From the NCBI RefSeq assembly GCF_013408985.1, contig NZ_JACBZT010000001.1, positions 1,550,001-1,614,000 on the forward strand: 64,000 nt of DNA, given 5' to 3'. The translations under genes and the position numbers were made by a program. The notes under the pieces are model-generated. The model saw nothing but the letters and a program-made list of their open reading frames with translations. It was not told where the DNA came from and searched no databases. This stretch comes from Petropleomorpha daqingensis. Its GTDB lineage: Bacteria; Actinomycetota; Actinomycetes; Mycobacteriales; Geodermatophilaceae. Shown piece by piece: positions 41,199 through 49,666 of this stretch (positions are counted from its first letter, which is position 1; each line of letters opens with the position of its first letter).

Positions 41199-43211
41199 GT
41201 GCTGAACCCTGGCGCCGTCTTCGCCGGCTACCGCATCGAGGGGCTGATCGGCGAGGGCGGCATGGGCGCGGTCTACCTCGCCCGGCACCCGAGGCTGCCG
41301 CGGTACGACGCGCTCAAGGTGCTGCACCCCCGGCTGACCACCGAGTCCTCCTACGCCAGCCGCTTCGAGCGCGAGGCCGACGCCGCCGCCCAGCTCTCCC
41401 ACCCCTCGGTCGTCGCCGTCTACGACCGGGGCATGGAGGGCGACCAGCTGTGGATCAGCATGCAGTACGTCCGCGGCACCGACGCCGCGGCGGAGCTGCG
41501 CATGCACGGGCCCATGTCGCTGCGGCGGGCGGTCGCCGTCGTCAGCGCCGTGGCCGACGCGCTCGACCACGCGCACGCGCACGGCCTGGTGCACCGCGAC
41601 GTCAAGCCGGACAACATCCTGCTCACCCCGACCGACACCGGCGGCGAGCGGGCGATGCTCACCGACTTCGGCATCGCCTCGGTGACCGGCCACACCGCGC
41701 TGACCAGCACCGGCTCGTTCGTCGCCACGATGGCCTACGCCCCGATCGAGCAGCTGGAGGGCCGCGGGGTCGACGCCCGCACCGACGTCTACGCCCTCGG
41801 CGCCGTCCTGTTCGAGCTGCTCACCGGCGTGCGCCCGTTCGCCGACCTCGGCATCGAGGCGGTCTACGCGGCGAAGATCCGCGGCGAGGTCCCCGACCTG
41901 GCGCCCCTGCGGCCCGATCTCCCGGACGCCGTCGGCGCCGTCGTCCGCCGGGCCATGGCCGGTCAGCCGCAGGCGCGCTACGCCACCTGCGGCGAGCTGG
42001 CCGAGGCGCTGCGGCTGGCGGCCGCACCTCCGGCTCCACCGCCGCCTCCCCCGACGGCGCCCCAGCCGCAGCAGCAACCGGCTCCGGACGGCGCCACCCG
42101 CGTCGCCCCGCCCGTCGGACCGCAGCCGTCGGTGCCGGTCCCGCCGCCGTCGTGGCAGACCGGCCCGGTCCCGCCGCCCCGCCGCCGGTCCCGCACCGGG
42201 CTGATCGTCGGGGCGCTGCTGCTCGTGCTGGTCGTGGCCGGCGGCATCGTCACGTTCGTGCTGCTCGGCGGCGGACCGGGCACCCCGGCGGCGCTGAAGG
42301 CCACCACCGCCGACGGCGAGGTGCACCTCCGGTGGGACGCGGTGCGCGGGGCCGACCGCTACGAGATCACCCGCGACGGCACGCGGCTGACCGACACCGA
42401 CGCGACCCGCTACACCGACGCCTCGGTGGAGGGCGGCGTCCGCTACCGCTACCAGGTCACCGCGGTCACCGGCTCCGGCGACCGGTCGGAGCCGGCGTCG
42501 TTCGCGCCGATCACCGCCGCGATCGGCGCACCGCGGATCTCCCGGCCCGCCGTCGACGGGCTGGCGGTCACGCTGACCTGGACCGCCGTGCCCGGCGCCG
42601 AGCACTACGAGGTCGCCCGGGAGGGGACCGCGCTCGACCGGGTCAGCGGCACCACGTACACCGACCGGCAGGCGCCGGTCGGCCGCGTCCGCTACCAGGT
42701 GAAGGCCGTGGACGAGGACGGCGAGGGCGGCTCGTCGTCGGCCAGCGCGGTTGCCGACGTCGAGCCGTGGGCAGGTATCCAGCCCGTGGCGTCGGCACTC
42801 CCGTCGCTGGTCCCGGCAGCCCCCGACCAGAACCTCGACACGCCGGTCGGCACGCACAGCTGCGTGGTCGGCGACGTCAGCGGGACCCAGGCGGTGGAAG
42901 GGATCGACTGCACCTTCGACAACGGGATCAAGGCCTTCATCAACCGGTTCCCGGACGCGGCGACGCTGGCCGACGTCGTCCAGTTCTACAACTACGGGAA
43001 CGGGCAGGTGATCACGACGTGGTCCTGCGACCAGAAGACGCAGGGCAACTTCACCCAGTGGACCAACCCCAGCGACGGGACGCCGTTCGAGCTGCTCACG
43101 TTCGTCGACAAGGACCTCGCGTTGTTCAACGTGTACGTGACCTGGTCGGCCGACCACACGGTCGACGACCTGTACAACACGTTCTTCCTCTCGGGCATCA
43201 CGTGCTCGTGA
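41199..43211 (+). CDS. Membrane Ser/Thr protein kinase with fibronectin-type external domains
   Basis: A 670-residue receptor kinase. The kinase domain (about 1-270) has GEGGMGAVYLA, the ATP Lys near 40, HRDVKPDN near 132, DFG near 156 and an activation loop with Ser/Thr. A Pro-rich juxtamembrane linker precedes one TM helix (about 332-354). Outside there are two FN3-like repeats (VHLRWDAVRGADRYEI and VTLTWTAVPGAEHYEV), instead of the PASTA domains of PknB, and a C-terminal domain of about 130 residues with paired cysteines (HSCVVGDVSGTQ, DCTFDNG, TTWSCDQ, GITCS). It likely senses an external ligand. GTG 41199 has GCGGAGGG upstream. Confidence 0.88.
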   Translation: MLNPGAVFAGYRIEGLIGEGGMGAVYLARHPRLPRYDALKVLHPRLTTESSYASRFEREADAAAQLSHPSVVAVYDRGMEGDQLWISMQYVRGTDAAAELRMHGPMSLRRAVAVVSAVADALDHAHAHGLVHRDVKPDNILLTPTDTGGERAMLTDFGIASVTGHTALTSTGSFVATMAYAPIEQLEGRGVDARTDVYALGAVLFELLTGVRPFADLGIEAVYAAKIRGEVPDLAPLRPDLPDAVGAVVRRAMAGQPQARYATCGELAEALRLAAAPPAPPPPPPTAPQPQQQPAPDGATRVAPPVGPQPSVPVPPPSWQTGPVPPPRRRSRTGLIVGALLLVLVVAGGIVTFVLLGGGPGTPAALKATTADGEVHLRWDAVRGADRYEITRDGTRLTDTDATRYTDASVEGGVRYRYQVTAVTGSGDRSEPASFAPITAAIGAPRISRPAVDGLAVTLTWTAVPGAEHYEVAREGTALDRVSGTTYTDRQAPVGRVRYQVKAVDEDGEGGSSSASAVADVEPWAGIQPVASALPSLVPAAPDQNLDTPVGTHSCVVGDVSGTQAVEGIDCTFDNGIKAFINRFPDAATLADVVQFYNYGNGQVITTWSCDQKTQGNFTQWTNPSDGTPFELLTFVDKDLALFNVYVTWSADHTVDDLYNTFFLSGITCS

Positions 43212-43226
43212 CGCCCGGCTGACGAC

Positions 43227-44519
43227 ATGGACGGCGGCGGCGCTCCCGAACCCACGACCCGGCGGCGGTCCCGCGGTCCCGGTGGCGTGCTGGCCGCCGC
43301 CGTGGCGCTCGTGCTCGTCTTCGTCGCCGTCCGGCTGACCTCGTCGCCCGCCCCCGTGCAGGAGCACGACCGGACCGACCCGAGCCCCCCGGTGCGGACC
43401 CATCCGGTCGAGTTCTTCGACATCGCGACCCGCGGCACGCTCGCCGACGACGCGGCCTGGGTGTCGGGTGTCGCGTCGATCCCCGCCGTCTCCGGGTTGC
43501 CGGCCGAGCGGCACGTGACGCTCGCGACCGACGCGCCCGAGGAGCGGATCGCCTTCGTCCTCGGCCGCGACAGCGACCAGACGGTGGCAGCCTGGCTCGT
43601 CGGGCCCTCCGGGGCGCCCCCCGAGCAGATGACCCTCGCGACCGCGCCGTTCGCGGTCAGCGGCTGGGACCCGGTCGCGCTGTGGGACGTGCCGCCCGCG
43701 CAGTGGACGGGAGGCCTACTGGTCGTCGTCGGGCACCCGGGCGACCAGATCTCCTTCCTGCTGGGGCGCGCGGTCACCGCCGGTGGCGAGGTGGAGCGCG
43801 TCGCCAACCGGCTGCCGGTCACCGACGGCATCTCCGTCGCGCCCGTCGGCCCGCCGCCGGCCCCCTCGGGCACCCTCGTGCTGGTCGACGCCGACTCCAT
43901 CGGCGGCTGGCGGACCTCCCCGGTGCTCAGCGACCGGGCCCGGGCGATCGCCGAGGCGCCGGTGCAGCCCGCCGATCCGCGGCAGCTGCGGGGCTCGGTC
44001 GACGAGGGCCGGCTGCAGTCGCTGCTGCGCGACATGGTCGCCGCCTACGGCATCCCGGCGTCGATGATCTCGCCGGTGCTGCTCGCGACCGGACCGATCG
44101 GGGACGGCGGCGACCAGGCGGTCCTCGTCGGGGCCACGCTGCCGACCGGTGCGACCGTGGCCTGGCTCGGGGTGGCCGGGAGCGGCCAGGGCGATCCGCT
44201 GATCCGCGTGGTCCGCACGGTCCCCGCGGCGTCGGGCACGGCCCTGCTGGACAGGGTGATCGCCGTCCCGGCGGGCTGGGCGGTGTCGCGGCTCCCGCTA
44301 CCCCCGGGAAACGGGCCGCCCGGCTGGCTGGTGGTCAGCGGTCCCCGGAACGGGACGACGGCCGAGGCGCTCGCCGCGAACGGCAACACCCTGGGGAGCT
44401 TCCCCCTGATCGCCGGCGCCGGCGTGGGCGCGGTGGCGCCCGGCACGGTCGGGATCCGCGTCCTCGACGCCAGCGGCGTCGACCTCGGCGACGGGCCGCT
44501 CGCCGAACTGCCGGGCTGA
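43227..44519 (+). CDS. Membrane-anchored protein of unknown function
   Basis: A 430-residue protein. An Arg-rich start is followed by a single TM helix (GVLAAAVALVLVFVAVRLTS, about 18-38), so the remaining 390 residues are extracellular. They are rich in beta-strand-like Val/Ala patterns with repeats resembling ERIAFVLGRDSDQTVAAWLV and DQISFLLGRAV; no catalytic motif is visible. It begins 15 bases after the receptor kinase and probably belongs to its operon, so a ligand-binding or partner role is plausible but unproven. ATG 43227 is assumed. Confidence 0.68.
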   Translation: MDGGGAPEPTTRRRSRGPGGVLAAAVALVLVFVAVRLTSSPAPVQEHDRTDPSPPVRTHPVEFFDIATRGTLADDAAWVSGVASIPAVSGLPAERHVTLATDAPEERIAFVLGRDSDQTVAAWLVGPSGAPPEQMTLATAPFAVSGWDPVALWDVPPAQWTGGLLVVVGHPGDQISFLLGRAVTAGGEVERVANRLPVTDGISVAPVGPPPAPSGTLVLVDADSIGGWRTSPVLSDRARAIAEAPVQPADPRQLRGSVDEGRLQSLLRDMVAAYGIPASMISPVLLATGPIGDGGDQAVLVGATLPTGATVAWLGVAGSGQGDPLIRVVRTVPAASGTALLDRVIAVPAGWAVSRLPLPPGNGPPGWLVVSGPRNGTTAEALAANGNTLGSFPLIAGAGVGAVAPGTVGIRVLDASGVDLGDGPLAELPG

Positions 44520-44539
44520 GCTCAGCGCAGGGACGGAGC

Positions 44540-44569
44540 CTCGGGCGCGGCAACGCTGGCGCGCCCGAG
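44540..44569. terminator. Terminator after the kinase operon
   Basis: CTCGGGCGCG (44540-44549) and its exact complement at 44560-44569 enclose ten bases, 20 bases after the stop of the membrane-anchored protein gene. Confidence 0.65.
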
Positions 44570-44668
44570 GACGGCGACCTCTCCCACGTCGTCGGGGGAG
44601 AGGGGTGCCATGGCTCCACCATGCCAGTCGTCTCAGACGTCTTCTACGCAGGCAGGACGTGATCCCGG

Positions 44669-45244
44669 TCACTCCCGGGGCAGCACGGGCTCCTGCCCGG
44701 GCGCCCAGGCCCAGGTGAAGCCCACGGTCACGCCCTCTGCGGAGTCCACGAAGCGGTGCGCCGCGTGCTCGGCGTCGAGGGTGACCACCTCGGCGGCCCG
44801 CACCGTCGCGTCCGGGCCGAAGCCGTCCCAGACCGCCCACTCCAGCCGGGCCGGCAACCGCAGCGGGGAGAACTCCACGCGCATGTCGAGCCGCTCGACG
44901 CGCTGCCGCATGCCGCGGCGCAGCTGCGGCGGCGGCACCGAGCGCCAGTCGAAGAGGGTCTCGTACTCCATCGCGGCCGTCTCCCCCACCGCCAGCGTGC
45001 GCGGCAGCACGAGGTCGACTGCCGTGAGCCCGTGGGCGTCGGGCCGGGGAGCACCCGCGCGGCAGCCCCGGACCGCCCGCACCCGGGCCTCCCGGCTGTC
45101 GAACCGGTAGGTGTAGGTGGCCAGTCCCGGTCGCAGCGCGCGCAGGACGTGCACGGTGCGATGGCGCGCCGGCAGCCCGTCCGCGCCGACCACGTGCCAC
45201 TCGTGCAGCGACACCGTGCGGTGCGCCGGCCCCGCCCCCGTCAC
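44669..45244 (-). CDS. Conserved hypothetical protein, no family recognised
   Basis: A 191-residue cytoplasmic protein without signal peptide or membrane segment. It is rich in Arg and aromatic residues: SLHEWHVVGADGLPARHRTVHV, TYTYRFDSREARV, MEYETLFDWRSVPPPQLRRGM, FSPLRLPARLEWAVWDGFGPD. The pattern of alternating strands suggests a beta-sandwich, but this is a guess. GTG 45244 is chosen because GGGGAGG lies seven bases upstream. It is divergent from a LuxR-type regulator gene, which could regulate it. Confidence 0.6.
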   Translation of the reverse strand: MTGAGPAHRTVSLHEWHVVGADGLPARHRTVHVLRALRPGLATYTYRFDSREARVRAVRGCRAGAPRPDAHGLTAVDLVLPRTLAVGETAAMEYETLFDWRSVPPPQLRRGMRQRVERLDMRVEFSPLRLPARLEWAVWDGFGPDATVRAAEVVTLDAEHAAHRFVDSAEGVTVGFTWAWAPGQEPVLPRE

Positions 45245-45345
45245 CCGTTGCCTCCCCGTCGAAGCGACCGGTACCGAAACGCCGCTCCCACCTGCGCGGA
45301 TCCGGAACGGGTGAGAACCTACCGGGGAGCGACGGAAGGAGCACG

Positions 45346-45924
45346 GTGGAGGCTCGGGGTCGTTCGGAACCGCACCGGATCGCCGTCGTCGCGGACGATT
45401 CCGCTGCCCGGGAGAACCTCCGCGCCGCCGTCGACCGGGTGCCCGGCACCCAGGTGGTGGCCTGGTCGGAGCGGGTGGGCCACCTGTTCGCGCTCGGCTC
45501 CCGGCTCGACGTGGTCGTCTGCACGGCGACGCCGGAGCGCGACGACGCCGTCCGGCTGCGCCAGCGGGGCACCGCGGTGGTCGTCGCCGGCCCCGGGACC
45601 GATCCGGCCGAGGTGCTCCGGGCGGAGCTGGAGCGGAGCCCGGCAGGTGGGGGTGTCCGCCGTCCCCGGCTGGCGCCGCGGCAGCGCGAGGTCCTCGTCG
45701 CCTACGTCGCCGGCAGCGACCTGCTGCCGACCGTCGCACGCGAGCTGGGCATGGACCGGGAGACGCTGAAGACCCACCTGCGCCGGATCCGGCTCAAGTA
45801 CGCCGAGGTGGGCCGGCCGGCCCCGACCCGCCGCGACCTGTACGTGCGGGCGGTGGAGGACGGCCTGGTCCCGCCGCCGGCCGAGGACGGGCACCACCAC
45901 TCGGGTGGGCGCGCCGGGCCCTGA
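45346..45924 (+). CDS. LuxR-type regulator with pseudo-receiver domain
   Basis: A 192-residue protein. The N-terminal domain resembles a response-regulator receiver (RIAVVADDSAARENLRAAV) but the phospho-acceptor position reads VVVCTATPE, so the Asp is replaced by Cys, and the conserved Lys is absent. The C-terminal RLAPRQREVLVAYVAGSD and VARELGMDRETLKTHLRRIRLKY is a LuxR/NarL helix-turn-helix. It therefore probably works without phosphorylation. GTG 45346 has GAAGGAG at ideal spacing. The tail is Pro/His-rich. It is divergent from the unknown gene to the left. Confidence 0.8.
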   Translation: MEARGRSEPHRIAVVADDSAARENLRAAVDRVPGTQVVAWSERVGHLFALGSRLDVVVCTATPERDDAVRLRQRGTAVVVAGPGTDPAEVLRAELERSPAGGGVRRPRLAPRQREVLVAYVAGSDLLPTVARELGMDRETLKTHLRRIRLKYAEVGRPAPTRRDLYVRAVEDGLVPPPAEDGHHHSGGRAGP

Positions 45925-45943
45925 TCGGGTGCACACTGCCGCC

Positions 45944-46546
45944 GTGAGCAGGACGTTCCCGGTGGTGCTCGCGCTGTTCCTGGCCGCGCTGGGCGTGGTG
46001 GTGCTGCCTGCTGCCCCCGCGGCCGCCTGCGACTGCGTGTCCGACGACGCTGCCGGGTTCTTCGCACGGGCCGACGTCGTCTTCACCGGCACGCTCGTCT
46101 CGCGAGAGGTGAGCCATCCGAACGCGCCGGTCTTCAGCAGCGCCGACCCGGCGCTGCACGTCTTCGCCGTCGACTCGGTGTTCAAGGGCTCAGCCGCGGA
46201 GCACCAGGGCGTCGTCTCGGCGGACAGCGGCGCGACCTGCGGACTGGAGCTCTCCGGGACCGGGCCGTTCGTCGTCTTCGCCAACTCCGACGCGGCGCTG
46301 CCGGCGGGGGAGTACGCGGCGTCCCTGTGCGGCGGCAGCGGCCCGCTCACCGCAGCGCTGGAGGCCGACCTCCGGGAGCTCGGGCCGGCCGCGGGGCCGT
46401 CGGCGGAGCCCCGTCCGGGCGCGGCCGGGGTGGCACCCGTCGACGGACCCGGGCCGTGGCCGTGGCTGGCCGGCGGCGCCGTCGTCCTGGTGGCAGGTGC
46501 CCTGGTCCGGCGGCGGCGACGCCGGCGGGTCTTGTCAGGCAAGTAG
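45944..46546 (+). CDS. Exported, membrane-anchored NTR/TIMP-like protein
   Basis: A 200-residue protein. The signal peptide ends near AAPAAACDC; the mature CDCVSDDAAGFFARADVVFTGTLV resembles the N-terminal fold of netrin/TIMP-like domains, in which the first Cys follows the cleavage site directly. Two further cysteines (TCGLEL, SLCGGSG) can form disulfides. The C-terminal membrane helix (WPWLAGGAVVLVAGALV) is followed by an Arg-rich stop-transfer tail; no LPxTG motif is visible, so it is a type I membrane protein. GTG 45944 starts the signal peptide. Function unknown. Confidence 0.75.
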   Translation: MSRTFPVVLALFLAALGVVVLPAAPAAACDCVSDDAAGFFARADVVFTGTLVSREVSHPNAPVFSSADPALHVFAVDSVFKGSAAEHQGVVSADSGATCGLELSGTGPFVVFANSDAALPAGEYAASLCGGSGPLTAALEADLRELGPAAGPSAEPRPGAAGVAPVDGPGPWPWLAGGAVVLVAGALVRRRRRRRVLSGK

Positions 46547-46556
46547 ATACTTGCCT
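46537..46556. promoter_or_regulatory. ArsR-type operator palindrome
   Basis: AGGCAAGTAGATACTTGCCT: eight-base perfect arms around AGAT, ending 11 bases before the ArsR-family start codon and overlapping the previous stop codon. Size and position match an autoregulatory ArsR operator. Confidence 0.75.
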
Positions 46557-46567
46557 ATTGTTCCGTC

Positions 46568-46837
46568 GTGGGCGACGTGTTCAAGGCGCTCGCCGACCCG
46601 ACCCGACGCGCCATCCTCGACGAGCTGCAGGAGCGGAACGGCCAGACGCTGTTCGAGCTGATCGCCCGCCTGATCTCCAAGCACGGGCTGAGCTCGACCC
46701 GGCAGGCGGTGTCCCAGCACCTGGAGGTGCTCGAGGCGGCGGGGCTGGTCCGGTCGCGCCGCGAGGGTCGGTACAAGTTCCACGACCTGGACACCTCGCC
46801 GCTCAAGGCCATCGTCGAGCGGTGGCACATCGAGTGA
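46568..46837 (+). CDS. ArsR-family transcriptional repressor
   Basis: An 89-residue winged-helix protein: VFKALADPTRRAILDELQERNG is the first helix pair, STRQAVSQHLEVLEAAGLVRSRREGRYKFHDL the recognition helix and wing. The metal-binding ELCVCDL motif of metal-sensing members is absent and no Cys occurs, so it is of the group that senses other signals and is often paired with glyoxalase-like or SRPBCC proteins. The next gene, a VOC protein, starts 11 bases downstream. A 20-bp palindrome lies at its promoter. Confidence 0.9.
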   Translation: MGDVFKALADPTRRAILDELQERNGQTLFELIARLISKHGLSSTRQAVSQHLEVLEAAGLVRSRREGRYKFHDLDTSPLKAIVERWHIE

Positions 46838-46848
46838 GGAGAACTGCC

Positions 46849-47232
46849 GTGCGGATCAACCTGACCAGCGTGCTGGTCGACGACCAGGACAGGGCGTTGC
46901 GCTTCTACACCGAGGTGCTGGGCTTCGTGAAGAAGACCGAGGTGCCGCTGGGGGAGCACCGGTGGCTCACCGTCGTCTCGCCCGAGGCGCCGGACGGCGT
47001 CGAGCTGGTCCTCGAGCCCGACGAGCACCCCGCCGCCAAGCCGTTCAAGGCGGCGCTGGTGGCCGACGGGATCCCCTACACCTCGTTCGCGGTGGCCGAC
47101 GTGCACGCCGAGTTCGACCGGCTCAAGGGGCTCGGGGTCACGTTCACCCAGGAGCCCACGCAGATGGGACCGGTGACGACGGCGGTCTTCGACGACACCT
47201 GCGGCAACCTCATCCAGATCGCCGCGATGTAG
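46849..47232 (+). CDS. Glyoxalase/VOC-superfamily protein
   Basis: A 127-residue protein with the two beta-alpha-beta-beta-beta units of the vicinal oxygen chelate fold: LTSVLVDDQDRALRFYTEVLGF, then SFAVADVHAEFDRLKGLGV and VFDDTCGNLIQIA. Candidate metal ligands are Glu in GVELVLEP and the Asn/Gln region at the end. GTG 46849 has GAGGAG upstream. The pairing with an ArsR repressor is common in Actinobacteria and suggests inducible detoxification or resistance; the substrate is unknown. Confidence 0.85.
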   Translation: MRINLTSVLVDDQDRALRFYTEVLGFVKKTEVPLGEHRWLTVVSPEAPDGVELVLEPDEHPAAKPFKAALVADGIPYTSFAVADVHAEFDRLKGLGVTFTQEPTQMGPVTTAVFDDTCGNLIQIAAM

Positions 47233-47320
47233 GACAGACAGCCGCGTCAGCCGTCCGGCGGCTCTCGGCCCCCTCTCGGGTCCCACCCCGAGCCTGCGAG
47301 GGGTGGGGAGGAGGGGGTCC

Positions 47321-48178
47321 TTACACGAAGAGGGGCGTGGCCTCCTGGCGGGCGGCGAGCGCGGCCATGTCGTCGTCCGAGGGGCGCTGCTGGAAGCGCT
47401 CGGCGGCGTCGAGCAGCAGCGGGAGGATCTCGACGTCCCCGGTGGTGAGCAGGAACGCCTGCGGCCGCCCGAGCACCCAGTGCACGGCGAGGTCGATGTC
47501 GGCCTGCTCGCGCAGCGGCTCGTACCAGGTCGACGCGGTGGCCTTGCGACCGTCCCAGCGGCGCCGGGCGAGGCTCTTGATCGTCTGCAGCGCCACGTCC
47601 CGCTCGGCGCAGACGGCGGCGAGGGCCTCGAACCGGTCGGCGTAGCGCTCGTCCTGCATCTGCACCCAGTTGTAGGGGCAGAGCACCGAGTCGAAGGCGA
47701 AGCGCTCGAGGCTGCGCCGGTGCATCTCGGGCACCGACAGGCCGTGGCCGGTGACGCCGATGAAGCGGACCAGCCCCTCCTCGCGCGCCTCGAGCGCGGC
47801 CTCCAGGGCACCGCCGCCGCTCAGGGCCTGGTCCCACTCGATGACGTCGACCAGGTTGTGCAGCTGGATCGAGTCGACGCGGTCGACGCCGAGGCGGTCC
47901 AGCGAGCGGTGGATCGACTCCCGCGCCTCCCGGTAGGTGCGCTTCTCGGTCTTGGTGGCGAGGAAGAACGTGTCCGGGTGCCGCTTGAGCCAGGGCGCCA
48001 CGCGCAGCTCGGCGTCGCCGTAGCTGGCCGCGACGTCGATGTGGTTGATCCCGTGCTCCAGCAGGACGTCGAGCGCCCGGTCGGCGTCCCCCTTCGACCC
48101 CCTGGCCAGTGCCGCCGCCCCGAAGATGACCCGGCTGGACTCGTGCCCGGTCGCGCCGAACGGCGCCCGCTCGATCAT
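47321..48178 (-). CDS. Aldo/keto reductase of the rhamnose operon
   Basis: A 285-residue member of the YajO-like family. The tetrad is visible as Asp and Tyr in [13 protein letters not shown], Lys in [10 protein letters not shown] and His in [24 protein letters not shown] is also conserved. It ends the leftward cluster 9 bases after rhamnulokinase, so it is probably cotranscribed with rhaI-rhaEW-rhaB. A lactaldehyde reductase role would fit the pathway, but no specificity residue proves it. Confidence 0.82.
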   Translation of the reverse strand: MIERAPFGATGHESSRVIFGAAALARGSKGDADRALDVLLEHGINHIDVAASYGDAELRVAPWLKRHPDTFFLATKTEKRTYREARESIHRSLDRLGVDRVDSIQLHNLVDVIEWDQALSGGGALEAALEAREEGLVRFIGVTGHGLSVPEMHRRSLERFAFDSVLCPYNWVQMQDERYADRFEALAAVCAERDVALQTIKSLARRRWDGRKATASTWYEPLREQADIDLAVHWVLGRPQAFLLTTGDVEILPLLLDAAERFQQRPSDDDMAALAARQEATPLFV

Positions 48179-48187
48179 GCGCCGACC

Positions 48188-49666
48188 CTAGGCCCGGGAA
48201 CCCCCGAGCCGCGCCTCGGCGGCGTCCCACCCGGGACCGCTGCCCGGCGTCGGGCGGTACGTGCGCACCTCCTGCGTCGCGCACAGCAACGACCGAAGCT
48301 CGGCCAGTCCGCCGGCGAGCACCCCGGCGGCCCGGGCCTGCACCAGCGCGTTGCCCAGTGCGGCTGCCTCGACCGGCCCGGCGAGCACGGGGACACCGCA
48401 GGCGTCGGCGGTCAGCTGGCAGAGCAGGGCGTTGCGCGCTCCCCCGCCGACCAGGTGCACGACCTCGACCTCGCGGCCGGAGAGCTCCGCGGCGCGGCGG
48501 ACGGTGCGCCGGTAGGCCAGCGCGAGGCTGTCGAGGATGCACCGGACCGTCGCGGGCACGCTCTGCGGCGGGACCTGCCCGGTCTCCGCGCAGACCTGCG
48601 CGATCCGGGCCGGCATGTCACCCGGCGGCAGGAAGCGGGGGTCGTCGGCGTCGACCAGCGCCGTGAACACCGGCACCTGCGCCGCAGCGGCGAGCAGATC
48701 GGGCAGGTCGGCGGTGAGCCCGGATGAAGCCCAGGTGCGCTGCGACTCCTGGAGCAGCCACAGGCCCATGACGTTGTGCAGGTAGCGGACCGTTCCGTCC
48801 ACGCCCAGTTCGTTGGTGAACCCGGCCCGCCGGCTCTGCTCGGTCAGCACCGGCTCGTCCAGCTCGACGCCGACCAGCGACCAGGTGCCGCAGGAGATGT
48901 AGGCGAACCGGTCGGTGGACGCGGGCACGCCCACGACCGCCGAGGCGGTGTCGTGCGAGGCGACCGCGGTGACGGGGACTGGCCCGGCCAGGCCGGTCTC
49001 CGCCAGCACCTCAGCGGTGAGCTCGCCGATCCGCTCTCCCGGCCCGCGCAGCGGCGGGAAGAGGCCGCGCGGCAGGCCGAGCTCGTCGACGAGCTCCCAC
49101 GCCCACTGCCGGCTGGTCGCGTCGAGCAGCCCGGTGGTCGAGGCGTTGGTGAGCTCCGCGCCGACCGCACCGGTCAGCCAGTAGCCGAGCAGGTCGGGGA
49201 TCAGCAGGAGCGTGCGCGCGGCCTCCAGCTGGGCCGTCCCCCGTGCGGCGGCCAGCTGGAAGATCGTGTTGAACGGCAGGTGCTGCAGTCCGGTGGTCCG
49301 GTACAGCTCGTCCGGCGGGACGACGGCGTGCACCGCCGGTACCGCCGTCTCGTGCCGGGCGTCGCGGTAGTGCACCGGGTTGCCGAGCAGCACGCCGTCG
49401 GCGTCGAGCCGGCCGGTGTCCACCCCCCAGCTGTCGATGCCCACCCCGGCGAGCCGGCCGGCGTCCCGGCCCGCGGCGCGCAGCCCCTCGAGGATGCCGC
49501 CGTGCAGGGCCAGGACGTCCCAGTGCAGCGTGCCGCCGACGCGGACCGGCCGGTTGGGGAACCGGTGCACCTCGTGCAGGTCGAGGCGGTCCGGGCCGAC
49601 CCGCGCGGCCATGACCCGGCCGCTGGAGGCGCCCAGGTCGACGGCCGCGAAGGTCGTGCCGGTCAC
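48188..49666 (-). CDS. rhaB: L-rhamnulokinase
   Basis: A 492-residue FGGY-family sugar kinase. FAAVDLGASSGRVMAARV is the N-terminal phosphate motif, GVGIDSWGVDTGRLD the substrate region, TAVASHDTASAVVG and ISCGTWSLVGVEL the adenosine region, and VVHLVGGGARNALLCQLTADACGVPV the FGGY signature-2. DSWGVD and CGTWSL are typical of rhamnulokinases. It phosphorylates L-rhamnulose at O1. GTG 49666 overlaps the upstream aldolase stop (GTGA). Confidence 0.9.
   Translation of the reverse strand: MTGTTFAAVDLGASSGRVMAARVGPDRLDLHEVHRFPNRPVRVGGTLHWDVLALHGGILEGLRAAGRDAGRLAGVGIDSWGVDTGRLDADGVLLGNPVHYRDARHETAVPAVHAVVPPDELYRTTGLQHLPFNTIFQLAAARGTAQLEAARTLLLIPDLLGYWLTGAVGAELTNASTTGLLDATSRQWAWELVDELGLPRGLFPPLRGPGERIGELTAEVLAETGLAGPVPVTAVASHDTASAVVGVPASTDRFAYISCGTWSLVGVELDEPVLTEQSRRAGFTNELGVDGTVRYLHNVMGLWLLQESQRTWASSGLTADLPDLLAAAAQVPVFTALVDADDPRFLPPGDMPARIAQVCAETGQVPPQSVPATVRCILDSLALAYRRTVRRAAELSGREVEVVHLVGGGARNALLCQLTADACGVPVLAGPVEAAALGNALVQARAAGVLAGGLAELRSLLCATQEVRTYRPTPGSGPGWDAAEARLGGSRA

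Noticed and set aside
44522-44611. A 29-codon minus-strand frame beginning MAPLSPDDVGEVAVLGRASV with a weak GTGGAG in front, considered as a small peptide or RiPP precursor
   Set aside because: It overlaps the hairpin that ends the kinase operon and has no modification enzyme nearby and no Cys, so chance is more likely.
45944-46546. Sortase-anchored surface protein
   Set aside because: No LPxTG-like pentapeptide precedes the C-terminal membrane helix; only an Arg-rich stop-transfer tail follows.
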